From Bacteroidales bacterium (GTDB lineage Bacteria; Bacteroidota; Bacteroidia; Bacteroidales; ML635J-15), in the NCBI GenBank assembly GCA_028696755.1, contig JAQVGK010000001.1, forward strand, positions 1-31,819: a DNA stretch of 31,819 nucleotides, written 5' to 3'. A program made the position numbers and the translations under genes. Below, piece by piece: positions 9,508-19,800 of the stretch; position 1 is the stretch's first letter; each line of letters starts with the position of its first letter. The notes under the pieces were generated by a model that was not told the DNA's origin, did no database searches, and worked only from the letters and a program-made list of their open reading frames with translations.

Positions 9508-12069
9508 TTATAATTTAACACTAATAATATGATAACCAAAAGAACTTATTTCATTTTCGAATCTTCTTTGATTTATACTTTTTAATCCCAATTGGAATGT
9601 ATCGACTATTAGGTTGAACTTGTTTATTTTAGCTTGATTATTGAGCAAAACAACAAAAAGAGTTTGAGAGTCCTCACTCAAAGCAGTAACGTAATCTATA
9701 TTAGGGTTATCAACAGTAATTAGACCTTTGCGAAGAATTAAATTTGCTTTTTGACCATCGATGGTTCCCGAAGCAAATCCCGTGACTTTGTGTGTTCCCA
9801 CTTTCGGAGTCATAAATCCACGAGGGAAAACGACTCTGCTGTTCGAGCGCAACTCAGCTTCGGCAAGTAAATAATCGTAAATCCATCCTATTTGCCACCA
9901 AGCATGATGTGGAAAAAGTCCGGAACCAAAATCAAAGCGATTCCAGTAATAAGATGCAACTCCGGTATCCTTATTCACAAAAGCATCTTTACCCAAAGCT
10001 CCTAAACGAGCCATATCGCGAAAAATACTGTCCTTTGTGACAGAATATAATTTAAGGAAGTAGGCACAATGACTTGCAAGTAAAATAGGGCCTGCATTAA
10101 CAGCAGATCCCATAGAGCCTCCATGCTCGAAACTAAGACCAACCTGACTCAATTGCCAGTCCTCGAATTCCTTTCCTTTTTTATATTTTATCTCCCGGCT
10201 TGGAATAGGGTGTGTATATATTGACGTTGTGTACATCTTAGCAGTTTCAATGGCTGCATTCAAATACTTTTGATTTTTTGTTATTTCATATAAGTCATAC
10301 ATCCCACCGGAAATCTGAATGGTAGCAAAGTCGTTTACAAATCTTGCATCTCCACAAACTCCTAAGAAAAAACCATTTTTAATCGACTTCTCAATCAACC
10401 AATCAGCCCCTTTTTCAGCAGCTGTAAGATATTTTTTATCTCCAAATAACTTATAAGCAATGACAAGTCCATAAAAAGTCGGACGATAATCGGTCAAATC
10501 CGTATAGATAGGCTTGTGTGTTGTTCTATCATAAGCAACCTCCCAACTTCCATCCGGCTTTTGCCATTTTAGTAATCGTTCAGCCCCATTTTTAAGTAAT
10601 CTTTTAATCTCTTTGTTTTGAGGTTCAAAGAGTAAAATATTGCCCAGATCGGCCATAGTATAATAGGTAATTGCAATAGGTTCAAAATGATTACCCCATT
10701 CTTCGGTAAATTTCTTAGATTTAGCCAAATAATACTGACCCTGAACAGCCCCTTTAAAAAAACCTTTGTCAGATTGTTGCAATATCTTAAAATTTCTTAT
10801 ATCTGGTACTTTTTCGTTCTTCAACAATGAATCTTGACTCAACTTTGACAACATCCAAACAGCTCCTATGTCTGAATTTTTCATTGCATCATTATCTGCA
10901 CCTAAAATCCCCGACATATAAGATTGAGCAATAATTTTCTTTCCTTTATATTCTTCAAAGTTCCATAACGCTTTTTCGTCATCTAATACATAATCATATA
11001 ATTTAAGAAGTCGATTACTCAATGACTGCTTATTTTCTTTCAATTCAAATGAATAAGGCAGATTGTAAACATCGTATACGGCGTGTTTGTAAACGGTATA
11101 CCAGTCAGAGTTTTGGAGAGTTATTCTTACTTTGAATTCAACAACTTCTCCTTTTTTCAGGTAGGATCCGTTCTCACCTAAAACAGGATGATAAGCCATT
11201 GGTGTCAACTCAGAATCATGATTCATGTGTGACAAAGCAATATTCCAAAGTTTCACATGCGTAACTTCATCTTTTTGATAGGGGTTTCTGTCCTGACCCG
11301 GTTCAGGAATTACGCCCAGAGTCAATCCGGATTGATTACTCATAATAGATGCCATCGTAGTAATTGTACTTTCACGACATAAAACAGGATAGTTGGGTAA
11401 TCCTTGTGCATAAGCGTATGACAAAGGTAACGAATGCTGAATTTGATTACCCTGATAAAATCCCGGAACAAGTGCCCACACCAAGTCTTTCTCTTTTAGC
11501 GTGCTTATAGTGGGTGTAGGTAATGAATAATAACCATCTTTGGTTGCTGATAGGGAAATATTTAGAATGATATCAGATTGATATTTTTCATCAAATTTCC
11601 ATGTTACCTTATATAATCCATACAAAGTCTGTTCTTCAAATGTAGCCACATTATCTACCACTCTGCCCAAAGTCGGCGAAAAGCGATAATAGCTTCCTGC
11701 CTTGTTCATGGGGACAGCAGAAACAGCCCTCTGGAAATCTGGTTTCACGTACTTGAATGTTGACTCTGGAAAATCAAGTGTATCAGCATTTTCTACAATT
11801 GCTAATGGCTTAATAGTTGGTTTCACAGTATCATAAAGCAGGCTATATTGCCCAGAAGGGTTACCAAAAGCTTTAAATCCTTCAGGAGTTTTTCCAGCGA
11901 ACGAAACTAATACCCACTTTCCATCGCGATTCTCCCACTCTATATTTATTTTTCCATTTGAAAGCATTAAACTCTTTTGTGCGAACAAAGATATTGACCC
12001 TCCTACACACATAGCAGTAACCAATACTTTAAAACACAATTGCTTTATCACTATTATTTTTTTTTTCAT
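9508..12069 (-). CDS. Large exported protein, putative alpha/alpha-barrel glycan-degrading enzyme
   Basis: An 853-residue exported protein that I cannot assign to a numbered family. A signal peptide covers about residues 1-31 (ending LFAQ). Residues about 35-330 look like a beta-sandwich rich in aromatic and glycine residues. About 345-745 is helical with repeated patterns such as GAERLLKWQKPDGSWE and AEKGADWLIEKS, the layout of (alpha/alpha)6-barrel glycosidases and lyases. Conserved-looking His, Trp and acid clusters include SFEHGGSMGSA and LFPHHAWWQIGW. A beta-rich tail closes the protein. It is the first gene after the hairpin at 12121-12169 and leads the enzyme cluster, ending 22 bases before the GH28-like gene. 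A periplasmic glycosidase or polysaccharide lyase is the likeliest role, by inference from fold and context. Confidence 0.6.
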   Translation of the reverse strand: MKKKIIVIKQLCFKVLVTAMCVGGSISLFAQKSLMLSNGKINIEWENRDGKWVLVSFAGKTPEGFKAFGNPSGQYSLLYDTVKPTIKPLAIVENADTLDFPESTFKYVKPDFQRAVSAVPMNKAGSYYRFSPTLGRVVDNVATFEEQTLYGLYKVTWKFDEKYQSDIILNISLSATKDGYYSLPTPTISTLKEKDLVWALVPGFYQGNQIQHSLPLSYAYAQGLPNYPVLCRESTITTMASIMSNQSGLTLGVIPEPGQDRNPYQKDEVTHVKLWNIALSHMNHDSELTPMAYHPVLGENGSYLKKGEVVEFKVRITLQNSDWYTVYKHAVYDVYNLPYSFELKENKQSLSNRLLKLYDYVLDDEKALWNFEEYKGKKIIAQSYMSGILGADNDAMKNSDIGAVWMLSKLSQDSLLKNEKVPDIRNFKILQQSDKGFFKGAVQGQYYLAKSKKFTEEWGNHFEPIAITYYTMADLGNILLFEPQNKEIKRLLKNGAERLLKWQKPDGSWEVAYDRTTHKPIYTDLTDYRPTFYGLVIAYKLFGDKKYLTAAEKGADWLIEKSIKNGFFLGVCGDARFVNDFATIQISGGMYDLYEITKNQKYLNAAIETAKMYTTSIYTHPIPSREIKYKKGKEFEDWQLSQVGLSFEHGGSMGSAVNAGPILLASHCAYFLKLYSVTKDSIFRDMARLGALGKDAFVNKDTGVASYYWNRFDFGSGLFPHHAWWQIGWIYDYLLAEAELRSNSRVVFPRGFMTPKVGTHKVTGFASGTIDGQKANLILRKGLITVDNPNIDYVTALSEDSQTLFVVLLNNQAKINKFNLIVDTFQLGLKSINQRRFENEISSFGYHIISVKL

Positions 12070-12120
12070 TATTGTTTGATGGAAAATTCTATTACAATTA
12101 CTTTCAATGCTAATAATTTA

Positions 12121-12169
12121 TTGGTTAAGGATTGTTGGGGCTTTATTGCCACCAACCTCCTATAACCAA
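12121..12169 (-). other. Long imperfect inverted repeat (RNA hairpin) between SusE-like gene and enzyme block
   Basis: Positions 12121-12127 pair with 12163-12169, 12128-12131 with 12158-12161, 12134-12138 with 12152-12156, and 12139-12141 with 12148-12150. That gives 19 base pairs with small bulges and a six-base loop. It lies in the 191-base gap between the SusE-like gene and the 853-residue protein gene. No U-tract follows in the direction of transcription, so it is not a classic terminator. An mRNA processing or stability element, or an attenuator that lowers expression of the distal genes, fits better. An AGGAGG lies inside the stem on the transcribed strand, but no reading frame follows it. 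Confidence 0.6.
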
Positions 12170-12260
12170 GAAACAACACAATATTTTTAATTTAAACATT
12201 AACTAAACAACTCCAGCTTTTAATTTAAGGTGATGTTTCTAAAATGAACAACCTTCATTG

Positions 12261-13709
12261 TTAATCATCTCCTTTATAAATTAGGCGTACCACAATTGGG
12301 GCATTGTAACCTAATCCGATAGCTCTTGCATTTCCTTTACCTGTTCCGGCATTAATTTCCACAGTTGCACATTGGCTTATACTATTTATCGCATAAGTCA
12401 TATGCAATCCGTTAAGCAAACCGAATTCACCAATATATAAATTTCCAGGAGCTGCAACTCTATTTGTACCACTTGGCGCCATATTCATGCCCCAAAGATT
12501 CATCTTGCTTTCCACCAGAACTTTATCACTTATTTTCAGTGCGGGATATGCGGCAGGTGCTCTAAGGACTTCTAGATAATTACAAACTGTTAGCGCAGCA
12601 TTCGCCAAATTTTTATAATCTTGTTCTTCTGGAACTCTCCATTTGGCTGGAGCAAGTAAACTTGGCCAAACTACAGATGTAGAATTGTCGCCAATCATTC
12701 TTACGCGATAAAACATTCCTACAGTCGCGCGTAATTCATCAGGTATTGCCGTTGAAGAACTAACCATAGCTTCAGCAGGTGTAAAGTATTGAGAATTCCA
12801 ACTCATTTGACCTGTTGCATCATAAACGAGATCGTCCCCATTGTTCAGTTTTCGGGTTCTTAGATTTTCAGCCATCCATACCATTTCATCTGTACCATCG
12901 GCTGTTGGGATTACTGCCACCTTATAAGTAATAGATTCATCTCCACGAATATCCGTAAATACTTTTGTTCCGTACAACTTAAATTTCCGGGCAGAAACTG
13001 CCATAAATTTATCTCCGGCCTTAACATTCCAATAAATTGAGTTGCCCTTATATCTTTTCAAACCGGAAGTTGGATTCTCTATTATATTCTGAAATTGTTG
13101 TTGCGCAATTACTGTTGATGTTCCACTAACCGTAATGTCAATCAATGGATTCGACAAATCAGCTTTTGCACTTATAATCAATTGGTAACTATTAATATCT
13201 GTCATTGGTTCCCATGAAAATTTGAGTTGGGTTGAAAGGGAATCGTGATTAAGATTTATGATTGAGTCTTTAGCCGGGGTTAACGGTTGAGCCAAAAGCA
13301 TTTTTAAAGTAAATGAATTTACTTCGGCTGTCGTTGGTTGCGATGATTTTCTGGATTTTACACTCCAGAATATTTTATTAGTAGAGCCAGTACTTAGACC
13401 TAATGATTTACCCAAATCATTCATTTCGGATGAACGAATCACATAAGGATTTGAATTGGTTTCGACGACAACCGGATCAGACAAATCTGAGTTTGTACTA
13501 AAGACCAGATTATAACTGGAAACAATGGTTGAATTTTCCCATGCAAATGTGACGGTTGATCGATTTTGTAAATCAACTATACTATCTTTTTGGGGAACGA
13601 GTAATTCAAGCTCAGATATGGTAAGTTTCGGAAATTCAACCTCATTCTTACACGATGATAAATTTAGTCCTATAAATAATATTGATAGGTATGATAGACA
13701 TTTTTTCAT
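12261..13709 (-). CDS. SusE-like surface glycan-binding lipoprotein with FISUMP domain
   Basis: A 482-residue lipoprotein. The signal peptide ends at a lipobox (LNLSSC) with Cys20 as the lipidated residue. Two similar Ig/FN3-like repeats follow, about 30-136 and 141-246; compare FAWENSTIVSSYNLVFST with FSWEPMTDINSYQLIISA. This is the SusE-type arrangement. Residues about 250-480 form a FISUMP-type domain (Fibrobacter succinogenes major paralogous domain), marked by VWMAENLRTRKLNNG around 277-291 and KWRVPEEQDY around 356-365. It is the fourth gene from susC, the usual place for a surface glycan-binding protein of a polysaccharide utilization locus, so a role in holding glycan at the outer membrane next to SusCD is likely. 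The gene ends 191 bases before the enzyme block. Confidence 0.8.
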   Translation of the reverse strand: MKKCLSYLSILFIGLNLSSCKNEVEFPKLTISELELLVPQKDSIVDLQNRSTVTFAWENSTIVSSYNLVFSTNSDLSDPVVVETNSNPYVIRSSEMNDLGKSLGLSTGSTNKIFWSVKSRKSSQPTTAEVNSFTLKMLLAQPLTPAKDSIINLNHDSLSTQLKFSWEPMTDINSYQLIISAKADLSNPLIDITVSGTSTVIAQQQFQNIIENPTSGLKRYKGNSIYWNVKAGDKFMAVSARKFKLYGTKVFTDIRGDESITYKVAVIPTADGTDEMVWMAENLRTRKLNNGDDLVYDATGQMSWNSQYFTPAEAMVSSSTAIPDELRATVGMFYRVRMIGDNSTSVVWPSLLAPAKWRVPEEQDYKNLANAALTVCNYLEVLRAPAAYPALKISDKVLVESKMNLWGMNMAPSGTNRVAAPGNLYIGEFGLLNGLHMTYAINSISQCATVEINAGTGKGNARAIGLGYNAPIVVRLIYKGDD

Positions 13710-13737
13710 TGCATTTTCTAATTATATTTTACAATAC

Positions 13738-15042
13738 TTATTTCATAAATTTATACAATGGGTCTGGATTTGCAGAAACTCCGTTGTAATGGAAAAACAG
13801 GCTTAATGCAATTGGTTTGGGACGCACCGCTGTTGTTTGTAAAGGAGAATCAAATAATCCATAAGTCTGCTCAGCAGTAGCTGTGCCCGCAGGTGGCGTT
13901 GTCCAATTGAACATTCGAAACAAAAATACGGCTTCTAAAGTCTTAAGCCGGTCTGCCAACACCTCTATTGCAGGAACACATGCATTACCTATCAATATCT
14001 CTCTACGTTCAAGATAACTGTCGAAATAACCAAACTCAGTCATTACTATTTTTCTGCCGGCATCACCATGATCAACAGCAACCTGATATAAAGCTTCGTT
14101 CTGTCTTACCCATTCCAAAGTATATGCACCTCCGGTAGTATAAGGATGCCAGTTCAAATACTCAAAATAATCATCTGGATTCGTACTTGCAGCTATTTTC
14201 CGTATTTGGGTAGTCTGGTCTAATCCACTGGTAGGTAAACTACCGGATTGAATTTGATCGTACATACTTGTCAAATAATTCCGCGCCAAACTATCAATCA
14301 TGTAAGGAGCCGGAGCTACAATTTTCCCGTTTGGATTTACTGATTTGACTCCTCGATTGGCATAATAGCAAATATCAGCCGTTATCAGTGCCTGTTCGGC
14401 TGTAGTAAAAATATATGGGGCATTCTGCTCGGCAGTAGCACCTCCGATGAATCCTTCTTTACATAGATTAATTCCATTAGGGGCATTCATTTCATTTCCG
14501 ACTTCAAAGTAAGTTATATCCGGAAAAGCTCCAGCTATCATTTCATAGCTTTTTTCTATTTGTTCCATAAACTTTATGTAAAGTTCTGTACCTGGTTCAG
14601 GGACGGCTCTCCACCATGAACGCGAAGCTCCATAAGGATACATATACATCGTATTCGAAAGTATAATATTACGAACTCCGTGTTGACGTAATAATGCAGC
14701 ATAATCTTTAAAATTCTGAATATTGGGTTGTCTAAAAACCTGTTCACCTGTACTATTATACTCTAATACCCATGGGATGTTCATACCTAAACGGAATGAT
14801 TTCACACCTAATGCACCACAAAGATTTGCAACTAATTCTGGAGTTACACCATTATCAGATCCTGCAGTAATATTTTCACATACTTTAGGTTGCTCTTGCA
14901 GCCCAAACATATTGCTTCGGTCTGCTACTTTTACCGTATCGGTAGGTGGTATTGGGTCATCATTATTATCTTTACATGAGGTAATACTTATTACTAAAAA
15001 TACAGGTAATATAATAAGTAACCATAAATATATTTTTTTCAT
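13738..15042 (-). CDS. Clan GH-A glycoside hydrolase lipoprotein (probable surface endo-enzyme)
   Basis: A 434-residue lipoprotein with a TIM-barrel glycosidase domain. The signal peptide ends SITSC, with Cys23 lipidated, followed by an acidic Asn/Asp-rich stretch. The barrel shows the two clan GH-A catalytic glutamates: acid/base Glu184 in TYFEVGNEMN at the end of strand 4, and nucleophile Glu336 in KIVMTEFGYF at the end of strand 7. YLNWHPY (295-301) holds a conserved histidine. The precise family (GH39, GH5, GH30 or other) cannot be fixed by eye. Lying between susD and the SusE-like gene, it is probably the outer-surface enzyme that cuts the polymer before SusCD import. It starts 49 bases after susD and ends 28 bases before the SusE-like gene. 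Confidence 0.75.
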   Translation of the reverse strand: MKKIYLWLLIILPVFLVISITSCKDNNDDPIPPTDTVKVADRSNMFGLQEQPKVCENITAGSDNGVTPELVANLCGALGVKSFRLGMNIPWVLEYNSTGEQVFRQPNIQNFKDYAALLRQHGVRNIILSNTMYMYPYGASRSWWRAVPEPGTELYIKFMEQIEKSYEMIAGAFPDITYFEVGNEMNAPNGINLCKEGFIGGATAEQNAPYIFTTAEQALITADICYYANRGVKSVNPNGKIVAPAPYMIDSLARNYLTSMYDQIQSGSLPTSGLDQTTQIRKIAASTNPDDYFEYLNWHPYTTGGAYTLEWVRQNEALYQVAVDHGDAGRKIVMTEFGYFDSYLERREILIGNACVPAIEVLADRLKTLEAVFLFRMFNWTTPPAGTATAEQTYGLFDSPLQTTAVRPKPIALSLFFHYNGVSANPDPLYKFMK

Positions 15043-15091
15043 CTTTATTCCGTATTAAATTAATTAGAATTTATTAGACTGTTATAATAAA

Positions 15092-16810
15092 TTAAAAGTT
15101 TGGATTTTGTGACAACTGCGGACTTACATTTCTCTCTCGTTGTGGGATGGGCCATAGCTCATGCTTATTTTGTATAAATACCCTGTTCTCTACCACACGA
15201 TAATCTGTTGAAGGATGAGGTGCATAGTTATTGTAATCGTAAACCGGTTCATCGTTTTCGTCAAATGTTACAGTTGGCCAAGTGGCAAATGACCCTTTGA
15301 ACGGTCTTCCCATTACTGGTTGGTTAGCATATTTCCAAAATCCTTCCCAGCGGCGAAGATCAAAATAACGAAAGCCCTCAAAAGCTAACTCAACCTTTCT
15401 TTCGTGCCGAACAATTACACGTGCTTTCGCTTGATCAGTTAAATCAGCTAAAGTAAACTCAGGCATTTTCACATCGTCACGTCCGTTTCGGATTTTATTT
15501 AGCGCGTTGACTACACTTTCGTCAATTTCATTTGCTTCGATTTTAGCTTCAGCATAAGTTAATAACACTTCAGCATAACGGCAAAGAATAAGAGGATAGT
15601 CTGCTTTCTGATTCAAACTACCAGAGTAAGCAGGATCACTATATTTTCTTGAAAGATATCCGGTATAAGATGTATAAGGACTGTAGGTATAGCAATCCAT
15701 ATTTGTCACACGTTTTTTTAGTGCATAATTCCAGCACGTTGAACTATCAACATGTGACTCAAATTGGAAATCACCATATCTATCACCTGGCACAACAAAT
15801 CCGAGTCGCAATCGAGGATCTCTTTTTTCGAAAGGCTTATTTTTATTAAACAGCGGGGATTGACTGATATTTTTACCATCAATACAATCGTATGAATCTA
15901 TCAGATTTTGTGTTGGACACATGGCCGAATAAGCATTCATATTTCGGGATTGCATGTAAAGTGGTAATTGTTGATAAATGGGCACTAAAGAGCTATACTC
16001 TGTTTTAAAAATAATTTCTTTATTAGTCGCATCTGTCAGTCCCGATGCTAAAAATAAATTTCCATACTGCGGGTAAAGATCATAGACGCCCGAAGTCATA
16101 ACTGCTTGTGCTGCTTCAATTGCCACATCCCATTTTTTATTGTACAATGCAATACGCGCTTTATAAGCATTTGCAGCTCCTTTTGTAGCCCTTCCCATAC
16201 TTGTTGCAACGGTATATTTATCTTTTAATAGTGCCGCAGCAATAGTAAAATCAGACAAAATGGTTTCAAGCACTACTTCTTTTGATTCGCGCTCGAATTT
16301 AGCTGCATCTCCAACAGTTTCTATCGGTTCTAAAACCAAAGGAACATCTCCAAAATAAGAGATAAGGCGAGAATAATAAAATGCTCGTAAGAAGTGACAT
16401 TCGCCTTTATACTGATTATATTGATCTTTTGTTAGAACAGAAGATTTATCCTCAATTGTTTGTAACATCAGATTGCATCGTCCTATGCCCTGATAAGCAA
16501 AACTCCAAACTTGATAAATATAGCTAAGATTACTGTCGTGCTGACCTTGAGCAATTTTTTTAGAATCACTTTCTTGTCTGGGGAAGCCAATATCGGTCAT
16601 TAAATCAGGTACTACGGGGAAAGTATATTGAACATTTGGATATTCAATTAAGAAGCGGTAACAAGCTACTACTCCCCCATCTATTTCGGTAGCATTATTC
16701 CAAAACGTAGCCTGATTCGGTGAATCCAATGGATTTTTATCTAACAAATCACAACCATTAGTTAGAATTATTAGAGCTGTAAAAATAGAATAATATATAT
16801 TTTTTTTCAT
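15092..16810 (-). CDS. susD: SusD/RagB family outer-membrane glycan-binding lipoprotein
   Basis: A 572-residue SusD-family lipoprotein. Cys20 (in LTNGC) is the lipidation site, followed by DLLDKNPLD, a common start for this family. The N-terminal tetratricopeptide-like part includes the family pattern GECHFLRAFYYSRLISYFGD. The C-terminal part has VRHERKVELAFEGFRYFDLR and the closing LWPIPQRERNVSPQLSQNPN, both hallmark stretches. SusD proteins sit as lids on SusC transporters and capture oligosaccharides. It follows susC by 18 bases, which is the expected pairing and indicates cotranscription. The symbol is used at family level; the ligand is unlikely to be starch, since the rest of the locus is not a starch locus. 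Confidence 0.96.
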   Translation of the reverse strand: MKKNIYYSIFTALIILTNGCDLLDKNPLDSPNQATFWNNATEIDGGVVACYRFLIEYPNVQYTFPVVPDLMTDIGFPRQESDSKKIAQGQHDSNLSYIYQVWSFAYQGIGRCNLMLQTIEDKSSVLTKDQYNQYKGECHFLRAFYYSRLISYFGDVPLVLEPIETVGDAAKFERESKEVVLETILSDFTIAAALLKDKYTVATSMGRATKGAANAYKARIALYNKKWDVAIEAAQAVMTSGVYDLYPQYGNLFLASGLTDATNKEIIFKTEYSSLVPIYQQLPLYMQSRNMNAYSAMCPTQNLIDSYDCIDGKNISQSPLFNKNKPFEKRDPRLRLGFVVPGDRYGDFQFESHVDSSTCWNYALKKRVTNMDCYTYSPYTSYTGYLSRKYSDPAYSGSLNQKADYPLILCRYAEVLLTYAEAKIEANEIDESVVNALNKIRNGRDDVKMPEFTLADLTDQAKARVIVRHERKVELAFEGFRYFDLRRWEGFWKYANQPVMGRPFKGSFATWPTVTFDENDEPVYDYNNYAPHPSTDYRVVENRVFIQNKHELWPIPQRERNVSPQLSQNPNF

Positions 16811-16828
16811 TTGTAAATATATTTATAA

Positions 16829-19800
16829 TTAGAAATTAAGATTAAATCCAAAAGAAAAAGTTCTTAATAACGGTACTGACGTTTGTGCATTGGTTGGACT
16901 CTGCTCCGGATCATAACCATCAATCATTTTATCCAGAGTAAATAGATTGTTAGCAGAAAGGTATATACGCAAATTATCAATGGCAATACTATTTAGAACC
17001 TTTTTGGGAAGTGTATAACCAATTTGAAGGTTTTTCATTCTGAGGTAGGATGCATCTTGTAACCAAAAAGTCGATGTTTTGATATTGTTTGCACTCGAAA
17101 TAAACATTCGTGTATATTTTGAGTTTGTTTGGCCTTCCGTCCACATGCCATCTTTTTGCCACTGTTGTACGTTTGCACCATTATTAAAAGCCCATGCAAG
17201 ATCGCCTTGTAAATAGCCATCGCATTTTCCTACGCCCTGAAAAAACAATTGGATATCAAATTTCTTATATTCGGCAGAGATATTAAAACTATATGTATAT
17301 CTGGGTATTGTATTACCAATTGCCACATAATCTTTTGAATTAATGATTCCATCACCGGCATCAGGTTTTCCATCAGCATCGGTATCGACTGTTTTTTGAT
17401 CTACATATTTAATGTCGCCACCCTGTAAATTTCCAAATTGAGTCACTGTATAAGATTTTGCATCTGTAGTAGATGGAAATAAACCATCTGCTTGCAATCC
17501 CCAAATTGTACCATAAGAATATCCGGCACGACTGGTATATATATCGCTGTAATCATTTGTTATACCCTTCATATCCACAATCATATTTCTCACGTCAGAG
17601 AGGTTTGCCGAAACATGGTAATTAAGATTACCTATATGATTATTATAATCAACATTTAATTCCCAACCTTTATTTTCAATAACTCCGGCATTTTGAAGAG
17701 GAGAATTACCGTAACCCATATAGGATGGAATGTCCAGATTCATCAGAATACCACTTGTTTTCCTTTGATAATACTCGAACGCCCCAGTTAATTTATTCTT
17801 AAAGAAGCCTAAGTCAAGTCCTACGTTACTCATTGTAGTTGTCTCCCATGAAATGTCTTTAAAAGCATAGTTAACTGCACCATAACCATCTGACACCATG
17901 CCATTAAACACCACCGGCTGAGCAAGGCTAATGTTAAACGAAGAAGGGTAATAGCTTCCCACCTCCTGATTACCAAGACGTCCCCACGAGGCACGAAGTT
18001 TTGTATTACTAATCCAAGTTATATTTTTCATAAAAGACTCTTCATTTACACGCCAACCTGCCGAAAAAGAAGGAAACATACCCCATCTATGCCCTTCGGC
18101 AAAACGCGAAGAACCATCGTAGCGAATATTAGCCTCGAACAAATATTTACTGGCATAATCATAGTTTAATCTGCCAAAAAAGGATTGTAACGCCATTTCC
18201 GAAGCATTACCATCTGTAGACTGATTAGTTACTGGAAATGAAGCTATTTCATCATAGCTAAAATCACTTCCTTCTCTACGTCCATAAAGATATTCTCCAT
18301 AATAAGTGTTTTGCTGAAAACCTCCTAAAAGGTGGATATTATGATTATGAATACTCTTTTCGAAATTTACAAGGAATTTTAAATCATCGTTAAATGCGTA
18401 ATTATATGTTTGTTTGATTGCTCTTGTTTGAGCATTTGATATAGGGTTATCATCAACATCGTAATAAGTAATTATGTTACTAAAAACCTTATTGTTTGCA
18501 TAGTTTATTCTAGGTGAGTATGAAACATCAAACCGAAGCTCTTCAATTGGAGTATATATTAATTTTAGGTTTACAACCGCTTCATCATATAAATTACGGT
18601 TATATCCTGACAACTTTTCTTGAGATAAAGCCCAGGAATTTGCACCTATCTGTACATAAGCCGGATTTCCGGTTGGAGTTACCCATGGGTAAATTGCAGC
18701 TGTACGTCGAACGGAACTGATGGCTCCCGATGTTCCAGCTCCTGGTTCTGAGACAATAGTATGTCGTCCTGAAAAGTCAACTCCTGCAGATAACTTATTA
18801 TTGAATTTGTAATCTGTATTGATTCTGGCAGAGTATCTTTTCATGTATGTATCAGGAAAAACGCCTTCTTGATTACTATAATTGACAGAACCTAGCGTTT
18901 TAACTTTATCATTACCACCACTTAACGTTAAGTTATATAGCTGTTGAATGGCTTGCTGTTTGTATGTTATGGCTTGCCAATCGGTATTGGGATAATTATA
19001 TGGATCCAAAGTCATTTTTGCTTTGTAATTTGCAATATAATCTTCACCATATATTACTCCTCCAGCCGCTCCTGTAGTGACATTTCTTGTGTCATTCGAA
19101 TTTGCCTTATCATACAACTCCATATAATCAATAGACCCTAAAAAATTGGGTTGAGTTGTCACTGACTGAAAACCGATATTGCTGTTTAAGGCAATCTTAA
19201 TTTTTCCCTCTCCTGCGCGTTTTGTAGTAATTAAAATTACACCATTTGCCGCACGAGAGCCATAAACAGCAGATGAAGCTGCATCTTTTAGTATAGAGAT
19301 ACTTTCAATATCCGATGGACTAACTCCATCCACACTCCCAACAACTCCATCCACAAGTATTAAAGGATTATTATTGTTTAGTGTTCCTATTCCTCGGATC
19401 ATAATCGTTGAGCCCTCTTTACCTGGTTGTCCTGAGGTGGACGTTACAGTAACACCTGACGCAAGACCTTGCAATGCCCCTGTCGTATTCATTACCGGAC
19501 GTTTAGCAAGATCTTTCCCAGATACAGCTGCAACAGACCCCGTTAAATTTACTTTCTTTTGAGTTCCATATCCGACTACAACAACTTCATCAAGTCCTCG
19601 TGAATCTTCCATTAAAGTAACTGCAATAGACGAGCGATTATTCACTTTAACAATTTCAGCTTTATAACCGATATAAGATATTTTTAAAATGGCATCTGTA
19701 GGCGCATTTAATGAAAATCTACCATTTATATCTGTAACTGTTCCATTCGTTGCTCCTGAGACTATAATTGACGCTCCAATAATAGGTTCGCCGGTTTGAT

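Noticed and set aside
9486..9539. Upstream start for the GH28-like gene
   Set aside because: It would overlap the preceding coding sequence and push the signal peptide inward; the ATG at 9485 gives a normal signal peptide.
12121..12169. The hairpin as a factor-independent terminator
   Set aside because: In the direction of transcription it is followed by mixed A/T sequence rather than a U-tract, so I list it as a structured element only.
14723..15058. A 111-residue plus-strand open frame over the start of the GH-A gene
   Set aside because: It is antisense to a well-supported lipoprotein start with no family features or promoter.
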